Positions 1 through 9,017 of a stretch of 64,000 nucleotides of DNA are shown here, one piece after another. Positions within the stretch are counted from its first letter, which is position 1; every line of letters begins with the position of its first letter. The DNA lies in contig JACEUQ010000003.1 of assembly GCA_024998815.1 (NCBI GenBank), positions 323,900 through 387,899 on the forward strand, read 5' to 3'. Source of the stretch: Opitutus sp. GTDB taxonomy: Bacteria > Verrucomicrobiota > Verrucomicrobiia > Opitutales > Opitutaceae. The notes under the pieces were generated by a model. The model saw only the letters and a program-made list of their open reading frames with translations. It was not told where the DNA came from and ran no database searches. A program made the translations under genes and the position numbers.

Positions 1-1166
1 TTGGAGGCGTCGATCATGAAGATGGCCTTGCGGGCGGTGGCGTGCTCCTTGTCGAGGACGAGGATGCAGGCGGGGATGCCGGTGCCGTAAAAGAGGTTGG
101 CGGGCAGGCCGATGATACCGCGAATGACACCGCGCTGAATGAGGTTTTTGCGGATCACGCCCTCGGCGTTGCCCCGGAAAAGGACGCCGTGGGGGAGGAT
201 GCACGCGCCCTTGCCAGTGCTTTTGAGCGAGCGGAGGATGTGCAGGAGGTAGGCGTAGTCACCCTGTTTGGCGGGCGGGACGCCGTAGCCGGTGAACCGC
301 TGGAAGGGGTCGGCGTCGGGGGTGAGCCCGGTGCTCCAGCGCTTGTCGCTGAAGGGAGGATTGGCGACGACGTAGTCGAAGGTTTTGAGCGCGTCGCCGT
401 CTTTGAAGAGGGGGCTGGCGAGGGTGTTGCCCTGCTTGATGTCCGCCGTGGCGTAGTCGTGCAGGATCATGTTCATGCGGGCCAGACCGGCGGTGGAGGA
501 GTCTTTCTCCTGACCATAGAGGGTGACGCGCACGGCTTTGCCGCCCTGGCTGGCCTCGTCGCCGATCTTCAGGAGCAGGGAGCCGGAGCCGCAGGTGGGA
601 TCGTAAACGGTGGTGTCGTTACTGGTGGCGGCCTGGCTGATGCCGAGGATCTGGGCGATTATGCGGCTGACTTCCGAGGGGGTGTAGAACTGGCCCTTGC
701 TCTTGCCACTCTCGGTGGCGAAGTGGCGCATGAGGTACTCGTAGGCGTCGCCGAGGAGGTCGTCGCCGTCGGCCCGATTTTGGGAGAAATCGAGCGAGGG
801 GTTTTCAAAGATGGCGATCAGGTGGGTGAGGCGGTCCACCTTTTCCTTACCGTCGCCGAGCTTGGTGGGGTCGTTGAAATCGGGGAAGTCGGAGAGCTGG
901 TTTTCGCGGGCGAGCGGAGCGAGGATCTTTTTGTTGATCTGGTCGCCGATGTCGGGGGTGCCCTTGAGGGCGACCATGTCGGCAAAGCTGGCCCCGGCGG
1001 GGATGACGATGGGGGCGAAGGGCTGACCGGCGTACTTGTCGCTCACGTATTTCACGAAGAGCAGGACGAGCACGTAGTCCTTGTACTGGGAGGCGTCCAT
1101 GCCGCCGCGCAGTTCATCGCAGGACTGCCAGAGGGAGGAGTAGAGTTCGGACTTCTTGAGGGCCAT
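1..1166 (-). CDS. hsdM: Type I restriction-modification DNA methyltransferase subunit M (3' end outside window)
   Basis: Reads leftward from ATG at 1166 and runs off the window, so about 388 N-terminal residues of a roughly 500-residue protein are seen. The N-terminal helical HsdM_N region (starts MALKKSELYSSLW) is followed by the N6-methyladenine methyltransferase core. Motif I reads DPTCGSGSLLLKIGD (SAM binding) and motif IV reads NPPFSD (catalytic). The linker GQFYTPSEVSRI is typical of the family. HsdM methylates adenine in the bipartite target and, with HsdS and HsdR, forms the restriction complex; those genes would lie to the left, outside the window. The plus-strand open frame over the same DNA is a GC-rich shadow. 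Confidence 0.95.
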   Translation of the reverse strand, partial: MALKKSELYSSLWQSCDELRGGMDASQYKDYVLVLLFVKYVSDKYAGQPFAPIVIPAGASFADMVALKGTPDIGDQINKKILAPLARENQLSDFPDFNDPTKLGDGKEKVDRLTHLIAIFENPSLDFSQNRADGDDLLGDAYEYLMRHFATESGKSKGQFYTPSEVSRIIAQILGISQAATSNDTTVYDPTCGSGSLLLKIGDEASQGGKAVRVTLYGQEKDSSTAGLARMNMILHDYATADIKQGNTLASPLFKDGDALKTFDYVVANPPFSDKRWSTGLTPDADPFQRFTGYGVPPAKQGDYAYLLHILRSLKSTGKGACILPHGVLFRGNAEGVIRKNLIQRGVIRGIIGLPANLFYGTGIPACILVLDKEHATARKAIFMIDAS

Positions 1167-1304
1167 CGGTCGGGGGACGGTAGCGGGTGCCGTCCCGGGT
1201 AGAAGCAGAAAGGGGGCGAGCGGGCGGTTTTGGGTGAGATTTAACCCGAGGGGGTTGGACAACGGTGGGTGGAGGCCGGGATTTGGGATGATTTCCGCAA
1301 TGCG

Positions 1305-1844
1305 TTAGGGCGAAGTCATCAGGCGAGCCCAGACGCTGAGTTTCGGCGGGATGGGTTTTAGCGGACGTGCACAGGGCATGAGCTGCGACATCATGCGAAT
1401 GTAGCCGTAGCTTGCGTAGAGACCTATGCCGGCGACAGCGGCATTCAGGATTCGCCTAATGGTATTGATGTTCGGGTCCAAGACGCGGGCGGTGCTGGTG
1501 ATCACAATGGCGAGGCAAAGTCCGACGATGACCACCAGCGATACCTTGGTAAGCACTGCTAGGCCAAGGTCACGCAGGCGGGGATGGGTCCGGTGTGCCG
1601 AACGCAGCCACAGGCAGGTGCCCGCAATCGTGAAGACGCACCCGATAAGGATGAGCGGCAGCGGTCGGTTTACGGGCAGGATGATCATCCCGGCTGCGAT
1701 GATTAAAAGGGCGGTGAATACGCAATCACGGGGGCTGTTGAACACGGTGAGCTGCCGCCGGTATCCACGTATAATTCCCGAGACCAAAAGGAAAAACCAG
1801 ACGAGGGTTGCGATGGCGTAGGCGAGGAGAGCAGGCGTGGACAT
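1305..1844 (-). CDS. Small multi-pass membrane protein of unknown function
   Basis: 179 residues from ATG at 1844 (MSTPALLAYAIATLVWFF). A longer frame upstream would overlap the exonuclease gene and is rejected. Hydrophobic stretches near residues 5-24, 40-58, 62-80, 98-120 and 135-155 suggest four or five membrane helices with short basic loops. It starts 13 bases after the exonuclease stop and is likely cotranscribed with it. I do not recognise the family, and the neighbourhood gives no clear role. Confidence 0.65.
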   Translation of the reverse strand: MSTPALLAYAIATLVWFFLLVSGIIRGYRRQLTVFNSPRDCVFTALLIIAAGMIILPVNRPLPLILIGCVFTIAGTCLWLRSAHRTHPRLRDLGLAVLTKVSLVVIVGLCLAIVITSTARVLDPNINTIRRILNAAVAGIGLYASYGYIRMMSQLMPCARPLKPIPPKLSVWARLMTSP

Positions 1845-1857
1845 GGGGAGTTTGGCG

Positions 1858-2433
1858 TTAGACGGGAATGAGGCCGATCTCGGTGGGTAGTAGTGCGGGC
1901 GATTGGGTGAGGCCGAGTCGCTGCAACATGCGGCACACCGCTTCGGCCAATATGGCCACGTCGGCCCGGGCGTCGTGGCGTTGGTGTTCCGGCGTAGATA
2001 CGCCCAGTCGCTCCTTGACCGCATCCAGGCCGTGCGCGTTTTCACCGGTCCAGAGGCGGCGCGATAGGGTCAGTGAGTCGAAAAAAGGAACCTCGCGAAC
2101 GGGCACCTGGGAGCGGTTGCAGGCTTCCCGAATAAACGGCAGGTCAAACCGCGTGCCGTTGTGGGCGACCAATGTCGCGTCGCCGACGAACTGGGAAAAC
2201 GCACGGAGCGCATCTTCCGCCGCCGGGGCGTCACCGGTGTCGTCTTGCCAGATACCCGTGAGGTTGGAAATGAACCAGGGAATCGGTTGGCGCGGGCGGA
2301 CGAAGGTTTCGAAACGGTCGGTGTCGGCGGTGAGCACCTGACCGTCGCGCACCCGCACGGCGGCGATTTGAATGATCTCATTTTTGTAGGGCGAGAAGCC
2401 GGTAGTTTCTAGATCGAAGATGACGAGGTTCAT
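1858..2433 (-). CDS. DEDDh 3'-5' exonuclease, DnaQ/epsilon-like
   Basis: 191 residues. Exo I motif is FDLETTGFSP near residue 6 (metal-binding D and E), Exo II is HNGTRFDLPFIREA near residue 93, and Exo III is HDARADV near residue 150 (H and D of the DEDDh class). This is the size of a stand-alone proofreading-type domain, with no BRCT or helicase part. Such proteins trim 3' DNA or RNA ends; whether this one acts with DNA polymerase III or in repair cannot be told. Followed at 13 bases by the small membrane protein. Confidence 0.85.
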   Translation of the reverse strand: MNLVIFDLETTGFSPYKNEIIQIAAVRVRDGQVLTADTDRFETFVRPRQPIPWFISNLTGIWQDDTGDAPAAEDALRAFSQFVGDATLVAHNGTRFDLPFIREACNRSQVPVREVPFFDSLTLSRRLWTGENAHGLDAVKERLGVSTPEHQRHDARADVAILAEAVCRMLQRLGLTQSPALLPTEIGLIPV

Positions 2434-2727
2434 GGCGTTTTATTGGTGGAGGAGATTTTATAGCGTTTATAAAACCGCATATGCGGGCACTGAATAGTCA
2501 TTGTGCCCGAAACGGCCTCCGGCCCTCGTTATCCCGTTTGTTATCAAGGTTCACATTACACCCTTCTTTTTTCGGATCATCTGTCATGTCCTGGAAATGC
2601 TGGAGGGTTAAATTAACATCCACCCAGATGGAGCCGATGCGCAATAGGTCTGCCCACGACAGTTCAGAGTGATCACACAGTTGATGGAATAACCAACAGT
2701 GGTTCTCCTCTTGATCTGGATTATCTA

Positions 2728-3842
2728 GTGCTTAATTGCGTAGATTAATGATAGTATTTCTGAGTTGGCTTCCCTTGACCTCGCGCTTGCGCCACTTGAA
2801 CGGCTTGGCATTGGGCAGGTAGGCGGCGACGAAAGCGTCAATGGCCTGACTAAGTTCGGCGACGCTTCTGAAGTTCGCGCCCCGTAGCGCCTTCCTTGTT
2901 AGTATGCCGAACCAGATTTCAACTTGATTGAGCCAACTCGCCGAGGTTGGGGTAAAGTGGAAGTGGACATTGGGGTGCCGAGCGAGCCAAGCGTCGCACT
3001 TTTTGTGGGTGCAATAATTATCCAAAATCACGTGGAGTTCTCTCTCGGGCGGGTGATCCGCCACCACTTGGTCCATGAACAGCAGGAACTCCTCCCGGCG
3101 CTTAAGGGTGGTTTTCTGCGTCTTGATCAAGCCCGTGGCCACATCAAGGGCAGCGAACAAGTTGAGTGTACCGTGGCGCTTGTAGGTGCTTTTGAGTCCC
3201 TGGACGATTTTACCATTGTCGGTCTCCACGTAACCGGTGGCGCGCTCTAGGGCTTGGATGCCAGGCTTTTCATCCACACTTATCACCAATGCCTTTTCCG
3301 GTGGGCTCAGGTAGAGCCCGACGATATCGGCTGCCTTGGCTGCGAACTGCTTGTCAGTGCTCACGCACCACGAGCGCTGGCGCTGCAGGCAAATGCCCTC
3401 CTTGCGCAGCACTCGCCAGACCGCGTGCACCGAGCCGCCGAGCACACGGGCCACCGCTGGACCATCCCAGCGCGCCTGCCCCGGAGGGGGTGGCCCTTCC
3501 AATAAAGCCAGCACCCGATCTCGAAAGTCCTCACCGTAGGTGCGCTTCGCGCCCGGCCGTGCCGCATCATCCAGCCCCTTCATGCCAAGCAGCACAAAGC
3601 GATCCCTCCACTTTATTACGGTGTTCGGCCTGGTGTTGCAGCGGCGCGCCACCTCTTGCACCTGCTCGCCACTCACGCACCCAAGGATCATCCGGGCGCG
3701 CTCAACTCGCTGCCTCGACTCAATCCGGCTGGTTGCCCGTTTTTCTAGGGATTGCTGATCCCCCTCGCTACAAGTGATTCGCACGGCTTTTCGTCCCATC
3801 TACAAAGCGGATACAATATCACTTATTATTGCAAGTAAGCAC
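2728..3842 (-). mobile_element. IS630-family insertion sequence, complete
   Basis: About 1,115 bp with imperfect terminal inverted repeats: GTGCTTAATTGC at the left and, reading inward, GTGCTTACTTGC at the right. It is flanked by TA on both sides (2726-2727 and 3843-3844), the target duplication expected of the IS630/Tc1 group. It carries one transposase gene. A 341-bp part of a second copy, without visible difference, lies at 12053-12393. Confidence 0.9.
2732..3799 (-). CDS. IS630-family transposase
   Basis: 355 residues. N-terminal helix-turn-helix region (RARMILGCVSGEQVQEVARR, WRDRF) binds the ends. The DDE_3 catalytic core shows ISVDEKPG (first Asp), VILDNYCTHK (second Asp) and NQVEIWFGIL (Glu). 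All catalytic residues are present and the frame is open, so it is probably active. The frame stops 5 bases from the left end of the element. Confidence 0.95.
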   Translation of the reverse strand: MGRKAVRITCSEGDQQSLEKRATSRIESRQRVERARMILGCVSGEQVQEVARRCNTRPNTVIKWRDRFVLLGMKGLDDAARPGAKRTYGEDFRDRVLALLEGPPPPGQARWDGPAVARVLGGSVHAVWRVLRKEGICLQRQRSWCVSTDKQFAAKAADIVGLYLSPPEKALVISVDEKPGIQALERATGYVETDNGKIVQGLKSTYKRHGTLNLFAALDVATGLIKTQKTTLKRREEFLLFMDQVVADHPPERELHVILDNYCTHKKCDAWLARHPNVHFHFTPTSASWLNQVEIWFGILTRKALRGANFRSVAELSQAIDAFVAAYLPNAKPFKWRKREVKGSQLRNTIINLRN

Positions 3843-4422
3843 TAGGTCAGGGATATGGTGCTCGTTCCAGTTTTCGATGGAGCTTCCCGACTCGTTTTCA
3901 AGCATACCAATGCTATCCCTGATTTCCGCCATGATATTATCCTCGTCCTCGTTATAGGCCGGGTCGGTGGGATTTAGATTAAAGTGTATTTTGCACTCAA
4001 TCTCATAGTCGTGAATCCAGTCAGCGTCGCTCTCCACCTTGGCGTTCATCATCTCGATAAGCGCCCTGGCTTCTTTTTTATACTGTTGTTCAATTTCGTT
4101 CAGGCGGGTGTTCAGATTCACGAGGAATAATCGCTGCTCCCGGGTCATTTCAGCTGGCTGTAATTTAATCTCTGATTTCTCGTGCATTCGCATATCCGCG
4201 AGGTGCTTAAGTCCAGCCTCCAGTTGATCGTCTTCGATACTGAAAACATCCACCACGGGGCCTTCGCGTCGGGGTAGGTTTGCCGCGATGACGATAAGCT
4301 GGCCCAAGCGTAAATCCGGATTGCCGCGCCAGACATACTTTAATTCCTGGGTGATGGGGTGAATACGTGCAGGGTTTCTCATTTTAGTGAGGGAGTGGTG
4401 CTGATTATTATTTTATATGATT

Positions 4423-5325
4423 TCACAGCAGTTGCGCGGCCCGGTCCTTGACCAGCTTGTTGATAAGATTTTTCATCAAGTAAGCGGACAGGGATGCCGC
4501 GATGCCCGCGCCTAGGTTTTTCACCGCTTCCTTTTTATTACCCTTTTTGAGGTCATCGATGCCGGAGGTAATGCTGCCGATGGCGATGAGGCCGGTAATA
4601 ATAAACAGGAAAACCAGCATTATCTTGGTGGGCACTGCGATGAGCGCCCGAGGGAGCGTCTGATTCACGGTCATGGAATCGCGAATCGACAAGTACACGA
4701 ACAGGGCAGTGAGGAGCAGGGCGACGATGCCCGCTAGCGCCGATTGATAAGCAAGTACCAGAGTGGCGACAAACGACAGGAGCAGGAGGAACGAGAGCGC
4801 GACGTCTTGTCGGCCATTATAAATCACCAGCGTGTTGTTTAGACCCATAACCGTTCCCGGTATGGCGATGATAAAGCTCAGGATGAGAACGAAGGACGCA
4901 ATGCCCACCAGTGCACTGGCGATGTCTTCTTGGTGCTTGCTGGACGTGGGTTCGTCCGAATTGCCGACGTTGCCCGACTGCGTGACCGTTTGGCTTTCCC
5001 CGATTGTATTTACTTCAGCTACCGCCGCATTGGCCGGGTGTTGAGGAGTGATATAGTAGCCGATGACTGCCATGGTCCCCATGACGACGATGATGAGTAA
5101 ACCGACATAGCCGGTGACCAACCCGGTGATCGCCATGGACCGGCCACCCAGAGCGGGATTCTTTTTGCAGTCAGATAATGCGCGGTGGCCGAAAACGACC
5201 GCCAGGATCGGCGGTATTAACAACATGAAGCCGCCAATCGTGGTTATGATCCCGAGGATCATGGAACTCAGGGCGAGTCCCGATGATGGGCGAATTTCTG
5301 TACTGGTGGCGGTTTCGGTAGTCAT
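4423..5325 (-). CDS. DUF4190-like membrane protein
   Basis: 300 residues. The N-terminal 95 residues match the DUF4190 pattern: GLALSSMILGI helix, AVVFGHRAL, then GRSMAITGLVTGYVGLL helix. A polar linker (about 100-130) leads to four more hydrophobic segments near 133-160, 165-215 and 228-250, and an alanine-rich tail with SLSAYLMKNLINKL. It starts about 100 bases downstream of the LRR gene and ends 40 bases before the split gene, all on the same strand. DUF4190 proteins are small inner-membrane proteins without an assigned activity. Confidence 0.7.
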   Translation of the reverse strand: MTTETATSTEIRPSSGLALSSMILGIITTIGGFMLLIPPILAVVFGHRALSDCKKNPALGGRSMAITGLVTGYVGLLIIVVMGTMAVIGYYITPQHPANAAVAEVNTIGESQTVTQSGNVGNSDEPTSSKHQEDIASALVGIASFVLILSFIIAIPGTVMGLNNTLVIYNGRQDVALSFLLLLSFVATLVLAYQSALAGIVALLLTALFVYLSIRDSMTVNQTLPRALIAVPTKIMLVFLFIITGLIAIGSITSGIDDLKKGNKKEAVKNLGAGIAASLSAYLMKNLINKLVKDRAAQLL

Positions 5326-5463
5326 GCTTTTTCGGTGTGTGTTGCGAAGGTGCGCCAGTAGATTACTCGCATGTGCGACATTTTAGGTCGCGGCCAGTAT
5401 GGTGGCCGTAAAATCCACACCCCGATTCAGGGCATTGGCCGATTTTTTATAGGGGCCGGAAGG

Positions 5464-6357
5464 CTACTGCTTCTCAGGCCATAGCTGTTTTCTTAAACCA
5501 TTTACTATGCGTGTAGTATAGCCGTCCTTGCGGCATTCGGCCCGGTGATAAAGCGCCGGAATTGCCCACGTTGCAGGGAATTTGTTTTTATCGAGGTCGA
5601 TGGATTCCAACACAGGCAAACGAACGCCTTCAGGGGCGGCAGGGAGGTCCACCAGCTGGTTCCGGCTTAAAAACACATGCGTCAACCGGGATAGCTGCGA
5701 AAAGGAGTCCGGTAGGGCGATCAGGTTATTTTGACCCAAGATGAGCCAGCGCAGCGCACACCAGCCGCCGATGCTGTCGGGCACGCTGCTCAGCTCGTTG
5801 TGACCCACGTCGAGAAACTCCAGCGATGACCAGTTGCCCACCGTTTCCGGAAGCGCGGTGAGTTGATTTTCGTAAAGCGACAAACGGGTCAAGCGGCTGA
5901 GTCGGCCGATGGAGGTCGGCAGGTTTTTGAGGCGGTTACCCTGAAGGTGAAGGACGGCGAGATTGGGCAGGTTACCGATCTCCTCGGGAAGTGAATCGAG
6001 TGCGTTGTAGGAAAGATCCAGCTCCCGCAGTTCGGTGAGTTTCCCCAAAGAGGCCGGGAGACATCGCAAGCGGTTGTGGGATAAATCCAGTTTTTGGAGG
6101 CACGGCGTTCGCTCGAAGAATGAGGACGGAAGGACGCTCAGTTGATTTTGGGCCAACGAAAGGTGCTCGATCAGCGGGGGTGCAAACCAGTCGGGAATAA
6201 CCTGCAACCCAGTTTGATCCATCCGCAGGGTGGTGAGACGGTTGTGGTTGAGCCGGAGAACCTGGACGCCTTCGCGCTCCCATGCGGCCGGGGTGTGCGC
6301 ACGGAGTAGGCCAAAGCCGGCATTGATTTCGCTGGGCGGGTAAGCCGGGGTGTTCAT
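5464..6357 (-). CDS. Leucine-rich repeat protein
   Basis: 297 residues from ATG at 6357 (MNTPAYPPSEINAGFG); a start 20 codons further upstream is possible but lacks LRR character. Eight or more tandem repeats of about 23 residues run from residue 60 to 275, with the bacterial LxxLxLxxNxLxxLPxxI pattern (for example LDLSYNALDSLPEEIGNLPN). No signal peptide, membrane helix, kinase or ubiquitin-ligase domain is visible, so it is probably a cytoplasmic protein-binding scaffold. Partner unknown. Confidence 0.9.
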   Translation of the reverse strand: MNTPAYPPSEINAGFGLLRAHTPAAWEREGVQVLRLNHNRLTTLRMDQTGLQVIPDWFAPPLIEHLSLAQNQLSVLPSSFFERTPCLQKLDLSHNRLRCLPASLGKLTELRELDLSYNALDSLPEEIGNLPNLAVLHLQGNRLKNLPTSIGRLSRLTRLSLYENQLTALPETVGNWSSLEFLDVGHNELSSVPDSIGGWCALRWLILGQNNLIALPDSFSQLSRLTHVFLSRNQLVDLPAAPEGVRLPVLESIDLDKNKFPATWAIPALYHRAECRKDGYTTRIVNGLRKQLWPEKQ

Positions 6358-6443
6358 AGGGTGACGCGGCACCGGGATAAATCCGGTGACACACCACCCT
6401 AACCGATGCCGCGACACGTTGGGTCGCAGGCGATGCTAGCCGC

Positions 6444-6922
6444 CTATGTTTTCACGGGACGCTTACGCTGCGGGGACTTTTCCACGGGGTAATTAGCCGC
6501 TGCGGCGCGCAGGGTTTCGCCGATGTGGTCTCGGAGCGAGGGGGGCGAAATCACGGTGATGTCCGCGCCTTGGGACAAGATCCAGAACGAGAGCAGCCAG
6601 GAGTCCTTCACCGTGGCCGTAAGGACGTAACCGTTATCGGAGCGCAACTGCTGATCCTCGGCGAGCTTGGCCTCCGCAAGATAGCAGGCCAGTTTGGTGG
6701 AAACGTGGGCTTCGAGCTGGATCATGGCACCGCCGCCAAACTCCATACCCCCACCGGCCAGGAAGGCGTCGAGGGAGAAGTCGGCCGGACGGTTGGCGGA
6801 CTCGGTTGTTAATTTCGCCGAGCGCATCCGGTGGAGCGCGTAGAGGCGCACGTCTGGATAATCAAATGCGGTGGCGACAAGGTAAGCGACCGGGCCGTTT
6901 TGGACTAGGGCGAGCGGGTGAA
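6444..6922 (-). pseudogene. WYL-domain regulator, C-terminal remnant
   Basis: The frame is open from the IS edge at 6922 to the stop at 6444. Just inside the break it reads HPLALVQNGPVAYLVATAFD then YPDVRLYALHRMRSAKLT, the C-terminal half of a WYL domain, followed by a WCX-type extension ending PQRKRPVKT. The N-terminal HTH and first half of WYL are missing, and I see no matching piece on the far side of the mobile DNA. Without its DNA-binding part it is unlikely to work. WYL proteins often regulate DNA-damage or defence genes. Confidence 0.8.
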
Positions 6923-8211
6923 CCTAAATCCGGCAATAGAAACTAGCCAAAAATCACGCAGGTGATTGTTTGGCTGTCATATGCCGCCGTTTTTACCGCC
7001 GGAAAAAGCTCACCCCGAGGGTGAGTCAGAAAACCCTGATCACAAGGCAACGCCAAGCGATGCCGCCGAGGTGTTGATTGTGGATACACCCGGAGGACGT
7101 TTTCGTGCGCAGTTCGCCCCAGAGTTGCCGGTGAGCCCCTTGGGGGCACTGGTGTTTTTCACGCAGTACTTGTGTGCGACAGGAGGCTTCGAGGCACTGG
7201 TTGCGGACACGCCGCTTTGTTACAGCAGCAACCGCGCACACCGCCCTCGCGACGTGATTGGAACCCTGCTTTTGGGGATGCTCTCCGGGCACTATCGCTA
7301 CGCGCACCTCGCGGCCCTGCGCGGCGACGACATTGCCCCGAGCCTGCTCGGACTTAAGTCGATTGTCAGCGAGGATTGTGTGCGCCGGGCGCTGGCTCGC
7401 ATCGGTGCCGAGCAGGGGCAGGACTGGTTGCGGCGTCACCTCGACCAAACCTGTCATGGGTTTTTGGATAACCAGTGGATCCTCGACATCGATGTCACCA
7501 TCAAGCCCATCTATGGACGTCAGGAAGGTGCCAGCATCGGCTATAACCCGCAAAAGCCCGGACGCCCCAGCCACGCCTACCACACCTACTGGATCGCCAC
7601 CTTGCGCCTGTGTCTGGACGTGGAGGTGCACCCCGGCGATCAATCCGCCGCCGGACATGGTTTTGCGGGGCTGTGGGCGCTCATCGACCGACTGCCAGCC
7701 GAGCGCCGGCCCCATCTTTTGCGCGGTGACTGCGCCTATGGCCAGGAGGCGCTGCTCAGTGAAGCTGAAGCGCGTAAACTCAACTATTTGTTCAAACTGC
7801 GCCGCACCGCCAAGGCCCGCGAGCTGGTGGCCGCGCTTGAACGCACCACCACCACCGCTTGGACCGACGCCGGACAAGGCTGGCAGGGCTGCGAAAGCTG
7901 CCTGCGCCTGCAAGGCTGGAACCGGGCCCGACGTGTGGTGGTCTTGCGCCGTCGCCTCAACGACCAACGCCACCCCCGGGCCCGCCGCCGCCTCGTGCGC
8001 GAGCAAGCCGACCACGCTTTGCTGCTGAACATCCCCGACGCGGCCGCCTGCGAGCCGATCATCTACGAACATCAGATCCTCGTTACGAGCCTGCCCTACG
8101 AGATCCTTACCCTTGCCACCCTGTATCGGGAACGTGGGGGCGCGGAAATGTGAGCGGCGGCGCGAACACCGTCTATTTCTGGCGGTTACAAAATCACCTG
8201 TCGTAAAAGCC

Positions 8212-8241
8212 GATGACCGGCCCCGCCAGGGGCCGATCATC
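8212..8241 (-). terminator. Hairpin downstream of istB
   Basis: GATGACCGGCCCC, a GCCA loop and GGGGCCGATCATC form a nearly perfect 13-bp stem just after the istB stop, followed on the minus strand by a short A/T-rich stretch. It probably ends the transposition operon. Confidence 0.55.
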
Positions 8242-8249
8242 AGGCCCGG

Positions 8250-9017
8250 TCAGCTTGCAGGTTCGTCGGCTAGGCGGTCTTTCATGCGGTAGGATTTGCC
8301 CTCGATGACGACGGTCTGAGCGCGGTGCAGCAGGCGGTCCAGGATCGCCGCGGTGATGCCAGCGTCGTTGTTAAAGATCCCTGCCCAGTGTTTGTAGGCC
8401 TTGTTGGTGGTGACGATCAGCGAGCCGCGTTCGTAGCGTTGGCTGACGATCTGGAAGAGCAGGTCGGCCCCCGACTTGTCGAGCGGCAGGTAGCCGACCT
8501 CATCGAGCACGAGCACCGCAGGGGTCATGTAACGCTTCAACTCGGCTTGCAACCGGTGCAGGGACTGGGCGGTGACCAGGGCGTTGATCGCGTCCACCGC
8601 CGTCGTAAACAGCACCGTGTAACCCGCCTGGCAGGCCGCGTAGCCCAACGCGCTCGCGAGATGTGTCTTCCCAAGCCCCACACCACCGCAAAACACCACG
8701 TTGGTGCGCTCCTTCACAAAACCCAGTTCGAAGAGGTGGCGTACCTGCGCTTCGTTCAACTCCTTGGGCCAGTCCCACTGGAACTGGTCGACGGTTTTCT
8801 TGACCGGGAAGCGCGCTGCCTGGATGCGCCGCTCCAGCGCCCGGATCTGGCGGTCCTGGGTCTCGGCCTGCACCAGTCGGCGTAAAAATTCGGCGTGCGA
8901 ACAGCGCGCCTTGGCCGCCTCGGCGGTCAGTTCGCCGTGGTGACGCAACAGGTAACCGAGTTTCAGATACTTAAGCTGGTCTTTTAATAAATCGGGTTTT
9001 TCGGGTTCTGTTTTCAT
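8250..9017 (-). CDS. istB: IS21-family transposition helper ATPase IstB
   Basis: 255 residues from ATG at 9017, which overlaps the istA stop as ATGA. Walker A GGVGLGKTHLASALG lies near residue 103 and Walker B VLVLDEVGYLPLD near 165, then VTTNKAYKHW (sensor) and a C-terminal RLLHRAQTVVIEGKSYRM lid. IstB is the AAA+ helper that binds target DNA and stimulates IstA. All motifs are intact. Confidence 0.95.
   Translation of the reverse strand: MKTEPEKPDLLKDQLKYLKLGYLLRHHGELTAEAAKARCSHAEFLRRLVQAETQDRQIRALERRIQAARFPVKKTVDQFQWDWPKELNEAQVRHLFELGFVKERTNVVFCGGVGLGKTHLASALGYAACQAGYTVLFTTAVDAINALVTAQSLHRLQAELKRYMTPAVLVLDEVGYLPLDKSGADLLFQIVSQRYERGSLIVTTNKAYKHWAGIFNNDAGITAAILDRLLHRAQTVVIEGKSYRMKDRLADEPAS

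Larger units (their letters stand above)
2498..4382 (-). pseudogene. Unknown gene split by an IS630 insertion; the two halves join in frame
   Basis: The 5' part (4382 down to 3843) encodes about 180 residues starting MRNPARIHPITQELKYVWRG. Its first 60 residues, with PDLRLGQLI and a DVFSIEDDQL acidic stretch, loosely recall YihD/DUF1040-like proteins; the middle is charged and helical. Removing the IS and one copy of the TA target joins ...HIPDL directly to DNPDQEENHCWLFHQL, which continues in the same frame through LRIGSIWVDVNLTLQ to a TGA at 2498-2500. The intact protein would have had about 255 residues. The truncated product now ends with seven residues read from the IS end. Function unknown. 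Confidence 0.8.

Noticed and set aside
42-1202. 386-codon plus-strand open frame
   Set aside because: It is antisense to hsdM, rich in Gly/Ala/Val and Glu without any family pattern. A GC-rich shadow.
7026-8240. 404-codon minus-strand frame over the IS1380 transposase, repeated near 32348 and 34222
   Set aside because: It is the antisense frame of the transposase; composition is that of a shadow and no domain is visible.
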